Counted from the stretch's first letter, positions 37,695 through 46,304 are shown. The stretch is 64,000 nt of DNA from Paracoccaceae bacterium (GCA_027492585.1 JAPUEK010000024.1:42507-106506), one strand, 5' to 3'. Made by a program: numbers and translations. The notes: generated by a model not told the origin, from the letters alone.

Positions 37695-37752
37695 TTTCAT
37701 CTTGCCTCAAATATCCTGCGGGGAGGTCTGGAGGGGTGCAAAACCCCTCCGG
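37695..37752. repeat. ATATCC repeat with GGAGGGG hairpin (copy B)
   Basis: TTTCATCTTGCC, then CAAATATCCTGCGGGGAGGTC and GGAGGGG-tgcaaaa-CCCCTCC. It differs from the copy at 34649-34706 at only a few positions over about 58 bases and has the same orientation. Confidence 0.7.
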
Positions 37753-37780
37753 GGCCACATCGGGGCGCGCCGGGTTTCGA

Positions 37781-38968
37781 TCAGAAACCAACCCCCGTCA
37801 CGTCATAGCCGTAAAGCCAGTCGAACCGGCTCAGCGCGAAGCCCGGCGCAACGGCCCCACCGATCCTGAGGCCCAGATGCGCCATCCCGCGCAGCGGCCC
37901 CGACAGATGATAGGCCCGCGCATTGCCGTTGGCCGCCGCGACGATCCGGCTGGCCCGTGGCGCCCGCAAGGCCTGCCAGCGGGGCAAGGCCTCGGCCAGC
38001 GGCAGGCGGTCGAGCGCCTCGGCCAGCAGCCAGGCATCCTCCATCCCCATCGCCGCGCCCTGCGCGAGGAAGGGCAGCGTGGGATGGGCCGCATCGCCGA
38101 GGATCGCCGCCGCGCCCTCCGGCAGGACCCGCTGCCACTGCGCCGCCACCGGATGCCGGAACAGCCCCCAGAGCCAGACATCCTCCACCTGGTCGAGCCA
38201 GCCCCGCACCCGCGGGCTGAAGGCTTCGAAGGCCAGCCGCATCTCCATCGGATCGTCGCGCAGCGACCAGCTTTCCTCGACCCAGCGGTTGCGCTCCTCG
38301 ATGGCGACAATGTTGCGCTGCCGCCCGCCGCGGAGGGGGTAGCTCACCAGATGCCGCCCCGGCCCCATATGGACCTCGGCCATGGCGGGCTCCCCCGGCT
38401 CCGCCGCGATCACCGCGCGCCAGGCGACCTGGCGGGTGAAGAAGGGCGCCGCCCCCTCGTTGAGCGCCCCGCGCACGCGGGAATGGAGCCCATCGGCCCC
38501 GATCAACAGCGCGGGCTCGCTTTCCGCCCCCTGTGCCGTGACGATGCGCGGCCGCCGGCCCGAGAGGTCCACCGTCTCGATCCGCTGCAAAAGCCGGATC
38601 TGCGCCCCGGCCTGCCGCGCGCCCTGCGCCAGAAGCTCGATGAGGTCGCTGCGGTGGAAGAAGTGATAGCCCTGCGCGGGCCGGAGCCGCGCCAGATCCA
38701 TCCGCAGCACCGTATTGCCGGTGAAGCCGTCGCGCAGTTCCACCGCCTGCGCCCTGAGGCTTGCCGCCTCCATCCCCGCGCCAAGCCCGAGCGCGCGCAG
38801 CACCGCCGCGCCATTGGGGCTGATCTGGAGCCCCGCCCCCACCTCGCGGATGGCGTCGGCCTGTTCGAGCACGGTAACGGCCGCCCCCCGCAGCGCAAGC
38901 GCACGGGCCAGTGCCAGCCCCGCCACCCCTGCCCCGAGAATGGTGATCTCTGTGCCTTTGACCGCCAT
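37781..38968 (-). CDS. FAD-dependent monooxygenase (salicylate hydroxylase-like)
   Basis: The product is 395 residues from ATG at 38968 (MAVKGTEITILGAGVAG). Flavoprotein hydroxylase motifs are present: ILGAGVAGLALARAL (FAD-binding GxGxxG), LLIGADGLHSRVR (the DG motif) and ILGDAAHPTLPFLAQGA (GD motif). It uses NAD(P)H and oxygen to hydroxylate an aromatic substrate that cannot be named from sequence; UbiH- or 6-hydroxynicotinate-type roles are alternatives. The frame is open upstream, but the chosen ATG starts the Rossmann fold directly. Confidence 0.87.
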   Translation of the reverse strand: MAVKGTEITILGAGVAGLALARALALRGAAVTVLEQADAIREVGAGLQISPNGAAVLRALGLGAGMEAASLRAQAVELRDGFTGNTVLRMDLARLRPAQGYHFFHRSDLIELLAQGARQAGAQIRLLQRIETVDLSGRRPRIVTAQGAESEPALLIGADGLHSRVRGALNEGAAPFFTRQVAWRAVIAAEPGEPAMAEVHMGPGRHLVSYPLRGGRQRNIVAIEERNRWVEESWSLRDDPMEMRLAFEAFSPRVRGWLDQVEDVWLWGLFRHPVAAQWQRVLPEGAAAILGDAAHPTLPFLAQGAAMGMEDAWLLAEALDRLPLAEALPRWQALRAPRASRIVAAANGNARAYHLSGPLRGMAHLGLRIGGAVAPGFALSRFDWLYGYDVTGVGF

Positions 38969-38985
38969 GGCCCGCCCCCGAATGC

Positions 38986-39013
38986 AAAACGCCGGACCCT
39001 GCGGCCCGGCGCC
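38986..39013 (-). terminator. Rho-independent terminator after dksA
   Basis: On the minus strand CGCCGGGCCGCAGGGTCCGGCG folds into a stem and is followed by TTTT. It lies 57 bases past the dksA stop and just before the monooxygenase start. Confidence 0.7.
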
Positions 39014-39069
39014 AGTCTTTCGTCTTCGCGGGCGGGGTTGCAAGGCCCGGCCCCGGCGCGCTCCTGCGC

Positions 39070-39492
39070 TCAGTCGTCGCGGTGGACCTTCTCGCGGCGC
39101 TCGTGCTTTTCCTGCGCTTCGAGCGTCATCGTGGCGATCGGGCGCGCATCGAGACGCTTGAGGCTGATCGGCTCGCCGGTCATCTCGCAATAGCCGTATT
39201 CGCCATTCTCGATCCGGCGCAGCGCCGCGTCGATCTTGGAGACGAGCTTGCGCTGCCGGTCGCGGGTCCGCAGTTCGAGCGCGCGGTCGGTTTCTTCCGA
39301 GGCCCGGTCGGCGATGTCGGGAACGTTGCGGCCCGAATCCTGCAGGTTGTCGATGGTCTCGGCGGACTGGTCCAGCAGCTCCTGCTTCCAGATCAGCAGC
39401 TTGCGCCGGAAGTATTCGAGTTGCAGGTCATTCATGAAGGGCTCGCCTTCCGCCGGGCGATAGTCCTCGGGAAGGAAAACTTCGGCTTTCAT
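39070..39492 (-). CDS. dksA: RNA polymerase-binding transcription factor DksA (non-classical)
   Basis: The product is 140 residues from ATG at 39492, behind AAAAGGAGAG. The coiled-coil tip acidic residues are in NVPDIADRASEETDRALEL. The C-terminal globular part reads YGYCEMTGEPISLKRL followed by ARPIATMTLEAQEKHE, so only one cysteine remains of the four that hold zinc in E. coli DksA. This pattern is known in alphaproteobacteria such as Rhodobacter. It acts with ppGpp at the RNA polymerase secondary channel. It is divergent from moxR, 269 bases apart. Confidence 0.92.
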   Translation of the reverse strand: MKAEVFLPEDYRPAEGEPFMNDLQLEYFRRKLLIWKQELLDQSAETIDNLQDSGRNVPDIADRASEETDRALELRTRDRQRKLVSKIDAALRRIENGEYGYCEMTGEPISLKRLDARPIATMTLEAQEKHERREKVHRDD

Positions 39493-39761
39493 CGCAACAC
39501 TCTCCTTTTGATCGGATCGCAGCGACAGGTGGGCTTCTGTCATGGGCGCGCTCCTGTTGGCGCGCATGTAGCTGATCGGCGCCACCTTGTCACTAGCCGT
39601 TGGAACATTCTGATGATCGGGCAGCGCGGCTTCCACCCTGAGGCGACAGGGTGCGGGAAATTCCGGCGGAAATTGCATTTCATGACAGTCAGGCCGCCGG
39701 GACAGGTGCTTGCCCTTCGCCCCGTCAGCCTTTACCCCGAAAGTGAAACAAGGAGGCAGGC

Positions 39762-40607
39762 ATGACCGGACGCTTCGAGGGCAGCGCAACCTATGTGGCC
39801 ACGGCGGATCTCGCGGTGGCGGTCAATGCGGCGGTAACGCTGCAGCGCCCGCTTCTGGTCAAGGGCGAGCCGGGAACCGGCAAGACCGAGCTGGCGCGTC
39901 AGGTGGCGGCGGGCCTCGGGATGCCGCTTCTGGAATGGCATGTGAAATCGACGACCAAGGCCCAGCAGGGACTTTACGAATATGACGCGGTGAGCCGGCT
40001 GCGCGACAGCCAGCTCGGCGAGGCGCGGGTGCATGAGGTCGGCAACTACATCCGCAAGGGCAAGCTCTGGCAGGCCTTTGCCGCGCCCTCCCGCGTCGTG
40101 CTGCTCATCGACGAGGTGGACAAGGCCGATATCGAGTTTCCGAACGACCTGCTTCAGGAACTCGACCGGATGGAATTCCATGTCTACGAGACCGGAGAGA
40201 CGATCCGCGCCACCCATCGGCCGGTGGTGATCATCACTTCCAACAACGAAAAGGAGCTGCCCGACGCCTTCCTGCGCCGTTGCTTCTTCCACTACATCCG
40301 CTTTCCGGACCCCGAGACGCTGGCCGCCATCGTCCGTGTGCATTTCCCGAAGATCAAGGAGAGCCTGCTGGCGACGGCGCTGACGCAGTTCTTCGAGCTG
40401 CGCGAGACGCCGGGGCTGAAGAAGAAGCCCTCGACATCCGAGGTGCTCGATTGGCTGAAGCTTCTGCTCGCCGAGGATCTGGCGCCGGAGGATCTCAAGC
40501 GCGAGGGCAAGCACAGCCTGCCGAAGCTTTATGGGGCGCTGCTGAAGAACGAACAGGACGTGCAGTTGTTCGAGCGGCTGGCCTTCATGGCGCGCGGCCG
40601 GGGGTAA
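39762..40607 (+). CDS. MoxR-family AAA+ ATPase
   Basis: The product is 281 residues. It has Walker A GEPGTGKTE, Walker B VVLLIDEVDKAD, sensor 1 VIITSNNEKELPDAF and the arginine finger region LRRCFFHYIRFPD. MoxR ATPases act as chaperones that insert metals or assemble complexes together with a vWA protein. Here the matching CoxE-like vWA gene lies downstream at 43276 on the same strand. A gap of about 1.1 kb follows before the next gene, which is unusual for this pair. Confidence 0.92.
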   Translation: MTGRFEGSATYVATADLAVAVNAAVTLQRPLLVKGEPGTGKTELARQVAAGLGMPLLEWHVKSTTKAQQGLYEYDAVSRLRDSQLGEARVHEVGNYIRKGKLWQAFAAPSRVVLLIDEVDKADIEFPNDLLQELDRMEFHVYETGETIRATHRPVVIITSNNEKELPDAFLRRCFFHYIRFPDPETLAAIVRVHFPKIKESLLATALTQFFELRETPGLKKKPSTSEVLDWLKLLLAEDLAPEDLKREGKHSLPKLYGALLKNEQDVQLFERLAFMARGRG

Positions 40608-40689
40608 GAGGCGCCCTGATCGGGCGGTGCTTGATCGCCCGGCCCTTGATCGCCCCCGGATCGCACTGGCCCTGATCGCCCGGAGCGGG

Positions 40690-40896
40690 CGGATCAGGAG
40701 ACGTATTGCGTCTGTCCACCCCTACGGAAACGCTGGATCGGGACAGCGGATCCCGCTCACCCTCAGAGGCCGGCGCCACTCCGGTCGCGGCAAAGCCCCC
40801 GGCCTGCGGGGGGCGGGTGCTGGCCGGCGGCCTTTGGGGCCACCGGCGGATGTCGGGAGCCCGTGCCGCATGGCAGGGGCGATGGCCTCTGCCACC
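40690..40896 (+). repeat. Dispersed element of about 207 bp (copy 1)
   Basis: It begins CGGATCAGGAGACG and ends in GGCGATGGCCTCTGCCA. The right half (from 40790) is about 90% identical by eye to 62030-62135, including GGCGGCCTTTGGGGCCACC and CCCGTGCCGCATGGCAG. The left half is more diverged, but the distance between conserved landmarks is 101 bases in both copies. It is G/C-rich with several possible hairpins. It is non-coding as far as can be seen. Confidence 0.7.
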
Positions 40897-41684
40897 CGAC
40901 CTGTGCAGGCCCCCCGCCGGACACAGGGCAGATGAGATCGACAACTTGCCGGGGAAACAGTTCCGCCTGCCTTCCCCCGATTGTGTCTGTGGATAAGTCC
41001 GAATCGGGCGATTCTGCCTGCATTTAGCCACAGTCTTGCCACAATCTATTCACGCCAAGGCACATTTTAGACATTATTTGAAATAATGCGTGATCAAAGC
41101 CGGGTATATCTGGCGTATGGCCTCCGGCACACCGCGATGGGTAGACTCTGCCTCCGGCTGCAAAAACCCAAAGATTGACATTATACCGCCCAGATACCGA
41201 CACTTGGGGCCTGTTGTCTCGATCCAGAGAGAACTCGCAGGTCTGTAAAGGTCATCATGGTGCAAAGCCTTCTGCCACAAGCCGTTTCTGCCCCCCGCTG
41301 CGGGGGGAAGGGGATGGCGGGCAGCCGCGCGACGGGGGCGATCTGCCGCCCCGGCGTCGGCGCGAAGGGCGGCCGCACCTCCTCCGTGCCTCTGCTCGGC
41401 ACGGATGGGACAGGTACGGACCGGCGGGCAAACTTCCGGGATCGGGGCGCGGCGGGGATCGCGTCCGGGTTCTGCGTCCTGCCTTCGGTTGCCGCTGCGG
41501 CAACGGGGGTTTGTGGCGCACCGGTTCTGCGGGCTTTGGCTGAGGCAGCACATTCTTCCGGTCCGGATGCGGGGGCATCCGGGCCGGAAGCGCTGTCGGG
41601 GCGGGGCTTTGCAGGCTCGGGCGTCTTGCCTGTCAACCCGGGGGCCGCGGCCCCTGCCCTGCACGTTGGAAGAGCTGCCAAGCC
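40897..41684. other. Gene-free region between moxR and the DUF2927 gene
   Basis: No convincing gene. It holds an AT-rich patch from about 41000 to 41110 with a perfect palindrome (41072-41088), and then G/C-rich sequence with several weak hairpins to 41680. A 35-codon minus-strand frame (41074-41181) starting MSIFGFLQPEAEST is possible but lacks a clear ribosome site. Confidence 0.4.
41072..41088. promoter_or_regulatory. Perfect 17-nt palindrome CATTATTT-G-AAATAATG
   Basis: The eight-base arms are exact. It stands out in AT-rich DNA inside a G/C-rich chromosome and could be a regulator binding site. No gene start lies close on the plus strand (next at 41685), so the target is unknown. Confidence 0.4.
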
Positions 41685-43058
41685 ATGCGCCATCTGTCCG
41701 TCTTCGCCCTGTGCCTCGCCACAGCCTGCACCGCCACGCCTTCGGCAGAAGTCACCAAGGGCGCGCCGCTAGACAGCTCGCTCGGCGCCAGCCTGCCGGC
41801 CATGCAAGGCTTCGTGCATGGCGCGACGGTGGCCCCGCAGCGCTCCAACCGCGAGATCGCCCGCGACTTCCTCGACCTCGAATTCCGCATGGAAAGCGGC
41901 CGGGCCATCCCGACCTTCACCCGCTTCGACGGCACGGTGACGGTCAGGCTGCAAGGCGACATCCCGACGACCGCCCCGGCGGAGCTGGCCAAGCTCATCA
42001 GCCGTTTCCGTTCCGAGGCCGGCATCGACATCCGCCCGGCACAGGCCGGGGAGGACGCCTCCATCACCGTCGATTTCCAGACCCGCGCCCAGATGCAGCG
42101 CGTGGTGCCGACCGCCGCCTGCTTCGTGGTGCCGCGTGTCCGCTCCTTTGCCGAATACAAGGCCGCGCGCGGCGGTCCCGAGGTGGATTGGACCAGCGTG
42201 ACCCGCCGCGAGCATGTGGCGATCTTCGTGCCGTCCGACACCAGCCCGCAAGAGGTGCGCGACTGCCTGCACGAGGAAATGGCGCAGGCCATGGGGCCGC
42301 TGAACGATCTTTACCGGCTGCCCGATTCCGTCTTCAACGACGACAACTTCCGCACCGTGCTGACCGGCTTCGACATGCTGATGCTGCGGATGCACTACGC
42401 CCCGGAAATGCGGAACGGCATGAATGAGGCCGAAGCCGCCAAGGTGGTTCCGGCGCTGCTGGCCCGTCTCAACCCGCGCGGCGAGGGGCTTGACGGCGAG
42501 GTCAAGACCCTTGCCCCGCGCGCCTGGGTCGGCGCGGTGGAGGCGGCCTTTGGCGTGCGCGGGGCCAGCGGCAGGGCGGCAGCGGCGCAGAACATGCTCG
42601 CCATCGCCAAGGCGCAGGGCTGGCGCGAGGATACCCGCATCGCCTTCTCCTATTACGCCATCGGCCGCACGACGGTCGCAACCGATCCGGCGACTGCCGT
42701 GAAAGCCTTTGCCGAAGCCGGCCGCATCTACCGCAGCCTGCCGGGGGCGGAGGTCCATGCCGCCCATGTGGACATGCAGCTTGCCGCCATCGCCCTTTCC
42801 TCGGGGCAATATGATCAGGCCATCTCCTTCGTGGACCGCGCCCTGCCGGTGGTGCGCCAGGCCGAGAACGCCTCGCTTCTGGCGACGCTGATGCTGATCA
42901 AGGCCGAAGCGCTCGAGGGCGAAGGCGATGCGGCGGGCGCACGGGCGCTGCGTCTCGACAGTCTCGGCTGGGCGCGCTATGGCTTCGGCTCGGAACAACA
43001 GGTGCGCGCGCGCATGGCGGAAGTCGCCTCGCTCGCCGCACGCGGTCGGCGCGGATAA
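41685..43058 (+). CDS. DUF2927 lipoprotein-like protein
   Basis: The product is 457 residues from ATG at 41685, with GGAAGAG upstream. The start MRHLSVFALCLATACTATPS is a signal sequence with a possible lipobox (ATAC). The DUF2927 region (about 50-270) contains SNREIARDFLDLEF and the signature CLHEEMAQAMGPLNDLYRL. The C-terminal half is helical and looks like TPR-type repeats (AEAGRIYRSLPGAEVHAAHV). Its function is unknown; related genes often lie between moxR and vWA genes in this family of bacteria, as here. Confidence 0.82.
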   Translation: MRHLSVFALCLATACTATPSAEVTKGAPLDSSLGASLPAMQGFVHGATVAPQRSNREIARDFLDLEFRMESGRAIPTFTRFDGTVTVRLQGDIPTTAPAELAKLISRFRSEAGIDIRPAQAGEDASITVDFQTRAQMQRVVPTAACFVVPRVRSFAEYKAARGGPEVDWTSVTRREHVAIFVPSDTSPQEVRDCLHEEMAQAMGPLNDLYRLPDSVFNDDNFRTVLTGFDMLMLRMHYAPEMRNGMNEAEAAKVVPALLARLNPRGEGLDGEVKTLAPRAWVGAVEAAFGVRGASGRAAAAQNMLAIAKAQGWREDTRIAFSYYAIGRTTVATDPATAVKAFAEAGRIYRSLPGAEVHAAHVDMQLAAIALSSGQYDQAISFVDRALPVVRQAENASLLATLMLIKAEALEGEGDAAGARALRLDSLGWARYGFGSEQQVRARMAEVASLAARGRRG

Positions 43059-43104
43059 GGGCATCGCCGCCCCCGCTCCCGGTCAGGGCAAGGGAGCGGG
43101 CGGC

Positions 43105-43272
43105 ATGATCGTAGGTGCGGGACTGGTGATCGGGGCGGCTCTGGGCGCCCTGACCGCAAAACGGCAGGGCGGACGGCGGCTCGACATGCTGCAATACGCC
43201 GCCGGCTATGCCATCGCCTTCATGCTGCTCGGCCTTTTCGCCACCATCTTCATCGACCGCATGGCGCGCTGA
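43105..43272 (+). CDS. Small two-helix membrane protein
   Basis: The product is 55 residues from ATG at 43105, behind AAGGGAGCGGGC. Two hydrophobic segments (IVGAGLVIGAALGALTA and YAAGYAIAFMLLGLFATIFI) flank a basic loop KRQGGRRLD. It stops three bases before the vWA gene, which suggests translational linkage. The function is unknown. Confidence 0.7.
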   Translation: MIVGAGLVIGAALGALTAKRQGGRRLDMLQYAAGYAIAFMLLGLFATIFIDRMAR

Positions 43273-43275
43273 ACC

Positions 43276-44457
43276 ATGTTTCTGCCCTTCTTCCTCGCGC
43301 TGCGGAAGGAAGGCCTGCCGGTGTCGCTGCGCGAACATCTGACCTTTCTGGAGGCGCTTGCCGCCGGTCTTGCGACCTATGACATCGACGCGTTCTACTA
43401 TCTCGCCCGCACGGTGCTGGTGAAGGACGAACGCCATCTCGACCGCTTCGATCGCGCCTTTTCCGAAAGCTTCCGCGGGCTGGAGACGATCCCCGCCGAA
43501 GCCGTGCTGGAGGCGATCGACCTGCCCCGCGACTGGCTGGAAAAGCTCGCCGAAAAGCACCTCAGCGCCGAGGAAAAGGCGAAGATCGCGGCGCTCGGCG
43601 GCTTCGAGGCGCTGATGGAGACGCTCCGCAAGCGGCTGGAAGAGCAGAAGGGCCGCCACCAGGGCGGCAACAAATGGGTGGGGACCGCCGGCACCAGCCC
43701 CTTCGGCGCCTATGGCTACAACCCCGAAGGCGTGCGGATCGGGCAGGACCAGTCCCGCCATCAGCGCGCCGTCAAGGTCTGGGACAAGCGCGAATTCCGC
43801 AATCTCGACGACCGGCAGGAGCTTGGCACCCGCAACATCAAGATCGCCCTGCGCCGGTTGCGGAAATGGGCGCGCGACGGCGCGGCGGAGGAGCTGGACC
43901 TCGACGGCACCATCCGGGCGACGGCGGACCACGGCTGGCTCGACGTGCAACTTCGCCCCGAACGGCGCAATGCGGTGAAGGTGCTGCTGTTTCTCGACGT
44001 GGGCGGCTCGATGGACCCCTATGTGCAGGTGATGGAGGAGCTGTTCTCCGCGGCCCGCGCCGAGTTCAAGCACCTGGTGCCGTTCTATTTTCACAACTGC
44101 CTCTACGAAGGGGTGTGGCGCGACAACGCCCGCCGCTGGGCCGACCAGACCCCGACGGCCGAGGTGCTGCGGACCTATGGCGGCGATTATAAGGCGATCT
44201 TCGTCGGCGATGCGACGATGAGCCCCTATGAGATCCTGCACCCCGGCGGTGCCAACGAGCACTGGAACAAGGAGGCGGGCCGGGTCTGGCTGGAGCGCGC
44301 CTGCGGGCAATGGCCGAACCATCTCTGGATCAATCCGGTGCCGGAAGCACATTGGGGCCAGCCCCCCTCCATCCGTCTCATCCGGGAGATTTTCACCGAC
44401 CGCATGGTGCCGATGACGCTTGACGGCATCGCCCGCGGGATCAAGGAATTGCGCTGA
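43276..44457 (+). CDS. vWA domain protein, CoxE-like
   Basis: The product is 393 residues. The von Willebrand A metal site is present as LFLDVGGSMD (DxGxS), with further ligands in FHNCLYEGVW and FVGDATMSPYEI. The N-terminal half is helical and ends in an unusual GGNKWVGTAGTSPFGAYGYN. Such proteins pair with MoxR ATPases in metal-cofactor or complex assembly. It overlaps the next start by one base (TGATG), showing translational coupling. Confidence 0.9.
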   Translation: MFLPFFLALRKEGLPVSLREHLTFLEALAAGLATYDIDAFYYLARTVLVKDERHLDRFDRAFSESFRGLETIPAEAVLEAIDLPRDWLEKLAEKHLSAEEKAKIAALGGFEALMETLRKRLEEQKGRHQGGNKWVGTAGTSPFGAYGYNPEGVRIGQDQSRHQRAVKVWDKREFRNLDDRQELGTRNIKIALRRLRKWARDGAAEELDLDGTIRATADHGWLDVQLRPERRNAVKVLLFLDVGGSMDPYVQVMEELFSAARAEFKHLVPFYFHNCLYEGVWRDNARRWADQTPTAEVLRTYGGDYKAIFVGDATMSPYEILHPGGANEHWNKEAGRVWLERACGQWPNHLWINPVPEAHWGQPPSIRLIREIFTDRMVPMTLDGIARGIKELR

Positions 44458-44837
44458 TGCCGAACCGCCTCCTCACCCTCTGGCGGCAAAGACCCCTCGT
44501 CGGAACGGCCTTTCTTCTGGCCTGTGCCGCGACGCTGTTCTTTGCCGGAAACCTGATCTCCTCGGCGCTTTACTGGGCCGATCCCGCGCATCGCAACCAG
44601 GTGCCGCGCCCCTGGATGACGGTGGGCTATGTGGCGCGCTCCTGGGAGGTGCCGGGGCCGGAGATCGACCGCATGGCGGGCTTTCCGGGGCCGGAGGAAA
44701 GCGATCACCCGCTGACCCTGGCCGAGATCGCCAGCCGGCGCGGGGTTCCGGTCGCCGAGGTCATCGCCGAGGTCGAAAAGGCCATCGCCGTCCTGAAAGC
44801 GCGGGAGCTCCTGAAACCCGTGGCGCCGAAGCCATGA
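44457..44837 (+). CDS. Small single-membrane-helix protein of unknown function
   Basis: The product is 126 residues. One hydrophobic helix near residues 15-38 (VGTAFLLACAATLFFAGN) is followed by a short periplasmic or cytoplasmic region. The C-terminal LTLAEIASRRGVPVAEVIAE looks like a helix-turn-helix-type helical pair, but this may be coincidence. It is coupled to the vWA gene upstream and to dedA downstream (ATGA overlap). I do not recognise the family. Confidence 0.75.
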   Translation: MPNRLLTLWRQRPLVGTAFLLACAATLFFAGNLISSALYWADPAHRNQVPRPWMTVGYVARSWEVPGPEIDRMAGFPGPEESDHPLTLAEIASRRGVPVAEVIAEVEKAIAVLKARELLKPVAPKP

Positions 44838-45427
44838 CCGACTGGCTTCTGGCGCTCGTCCCGACCTACGGGCTCTGGCTTCTGGCGGCGACGACCTTCT
44901 GCTCCTGCCTCGCCCTGCCCTTTCCCGCCTCCATCCTGATGCTGACGGCGGGCGGCTTCGTCGCCTCCGGGGATCTGGTGCTCTGGCAAAGCTTCGCCGC
45001 AGCAGCAGCCGGGGCGGTCGCGGGCGACCAGATCGGCTACTGGACCGGCCGCAGCGCCGGGGCGCGGCTGCTGGCCCGGCTGCGGCAGGACCCGACCCGC
45101 GACCGGCTGGTCGGCAAGGCCGTCGCGCTGATGGACCGCCACGGCCTGCTCGCGGTCTTCCTCAGCCGCTGGCTCTTCAGCCCGCTCGGACCCTGGGTCA
45201 ACCTGACGGCAGGGACCGCTGGCTTCGGCTGGCCCGGCTTCACGCTTGCGGGACTTGCGGGCGAAGCGGTCTGGGCGGGGCTCTATGTCGGGATGGGCTA
45301 CGGCTTTGCCGGCAACATCGAAGCGGCGAGCGACATGCTCGGCTCCGTCCTCGGTCTTCTGGCGGGGTTGGCAGGCGTGGTGGTCTTCGGCGTCTGGCTG
45401 CGCGGCAACCTGCGCGCGCCGGAATGA
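44834..45427 (+). CDS. DedA-family membrane protein
   Basis: The product is 197 residues from ATG at 44834, overlapping the previous stop by four bases. VTT/DedA features are present: LALPFPASILMLTAGGFVA, GDQIGYWTGRSAGARL and FLSRWLFSPLGPWVNLTAG. These proteins are thought to flip or recycle polyprenyl-phosphate or phospholipids. It is the last gene of the tightly packed moxR-linked block. Confidence 0.88.
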   Translation: MTDWLLALVPTYGLWLLAATTFCSCLALPFPASILMLTAGGFVASGDLVLWQSFAAAAAGAVAGDQIGYWTGRSAGARLLARLRQDPTRDRLVGKAVALMDRHGLLAVFLSRWLFSPLGPWVNLTAGTAGFGWPGFTLAGLAGEAVWAGLYVGMGYGFAGNIEAASDMLGSVLGLLAGLAGVVVFGVWLRGNLRAPE

Positions 45428-45460
45428 CGCCTGATCCCGCTCCGGCGGATCTGCCGGACG

Positions 45461-45530
45461 CTCCGCGGGGGATACTTGAGAAGAGAAGAAAGCCCTTTCA
45501 TACTGGCTCAAATATCCCCGCCGGAGGCTC
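45461..45530. repeat. Imperfect inverted pair of ATATCC repeats after dedA
   Basis: The left copy CTCCGCGGGGGATACTTGAG (45461-45480) and right copy CTCAAATATCCCCGCCGGAG (45507-45526) face each other. The right side together with CCCTTTCATACTGG (from 45493) matches 53918-53954 with only about two differences. Confidence 0.65.
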
Positions 45531-45602
45531 AGGCCGGCAAGGTGCGCGGCGTTTTGCGATCTTCGGCTTGCCTCCCCCCTCCCCGCGCCCCTATCTGGAG
45601 GG

Positions 45603-46304
45603 ATGCTGAAATTCGCTCCCCTCCTCCTCGCCCTCGGCTATGCCGTTCTGATGATGCGCTTTTCGGTCTGGCGCACCCGGCGGATGCTGGCGCAGAACTC
45701 CGCCCCCCTGCGCGAGCCGGCGCTGACCGCCCTTGCGGCGCGGATGGCGCGGGCGATGGATCTGCCGCATATCGAGGTCGATGTCTTCGAGGTGGAGGCG
45801 GTGAACGGCCTCGCCTCTCCCGATGGGCGCATCTATCTGACCCGCGGCTTTCTGGACCGCCACCGGCGCGGCGAGGTGACGGCGGAGGAACTGGCTTCGG
45901 TCATCGCCCATGAGCTTGGCCATGTCGCCCTTGGCCATGCCCGGCGGCGGATGATCGACTTCACCGGGCAGAATGCGGTGTTCATGATGCTTTCGGCGCT
46001 TCTGAGCCGGTTTCTGCCCTTCATCGGCATCTGGATCGCCAATCTGATCTCGACCGCGCTGATGGCCCGGCTGTCGCGGCGGGATGAATTCGAGGCGGAT
46101 GCCTATGCGACCGCCCTCCTGATCAAATCCGGGATCGGCACGGGGCCGCAGAAATCGCTCTTCCGCAAGCTCGGCGGGCTGACCGGCGCTCCCGGCGAGG
46201 GGGTTCCGGCCTGGCTTCTGTCGCATCCCGGCACCGCCGACCGCATCGCCGCCATCGAGGCGAACGAGCACCGTTGGGCCGTTGCGGAACGGCCTCAGGC
46301 CTGA
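45603..46304 (+). CDS. M48-family zinc metallopeptidase
   Basis: The product is 233 residues. Zinc ligands are in VIAHELGHVALGHARRR (HExxH) and RRDEFEADAYA (the third ligand Glu). An N-terminal hydrophobic segment (FAPLLLALGYAVLMM) and an internal one (IWIANLISTALMAR) suggest membrane anchoring, in the manner of HtpX. The substrate is unknown; a membrane protein quality role is possible. Its 3' end overlaps the convergent PIN gene by ten bases. Confidence 0.87.
   Translation: MLKFAPLLLALGYAVLMMRFSVWRTRRMLAQNSAPLREPALTALAARMARAMDLPHIEVDVFEVEAVNGLASPDGRIYLTRGFLDRHRRGEVTAEELASVIAHELGHVALGHARRRMIDFTGQNAVFMMLSALLSRFLPFIGIWIANLISTALMARLSRRDEFEADAYATALLIKSGIGTGPQKSLFRKLGGLTGAPGEGVPAWLLSHPGTADRIAAIEANEHRWAVAERPQA

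Noticed and set aside
41074..41181. 35-codon minus-strand frame MSIFGFLQPEAEST
   Set aside because: No clear ribosome site and no known family; its stop overlaps the palindrome. Kept as a note only.
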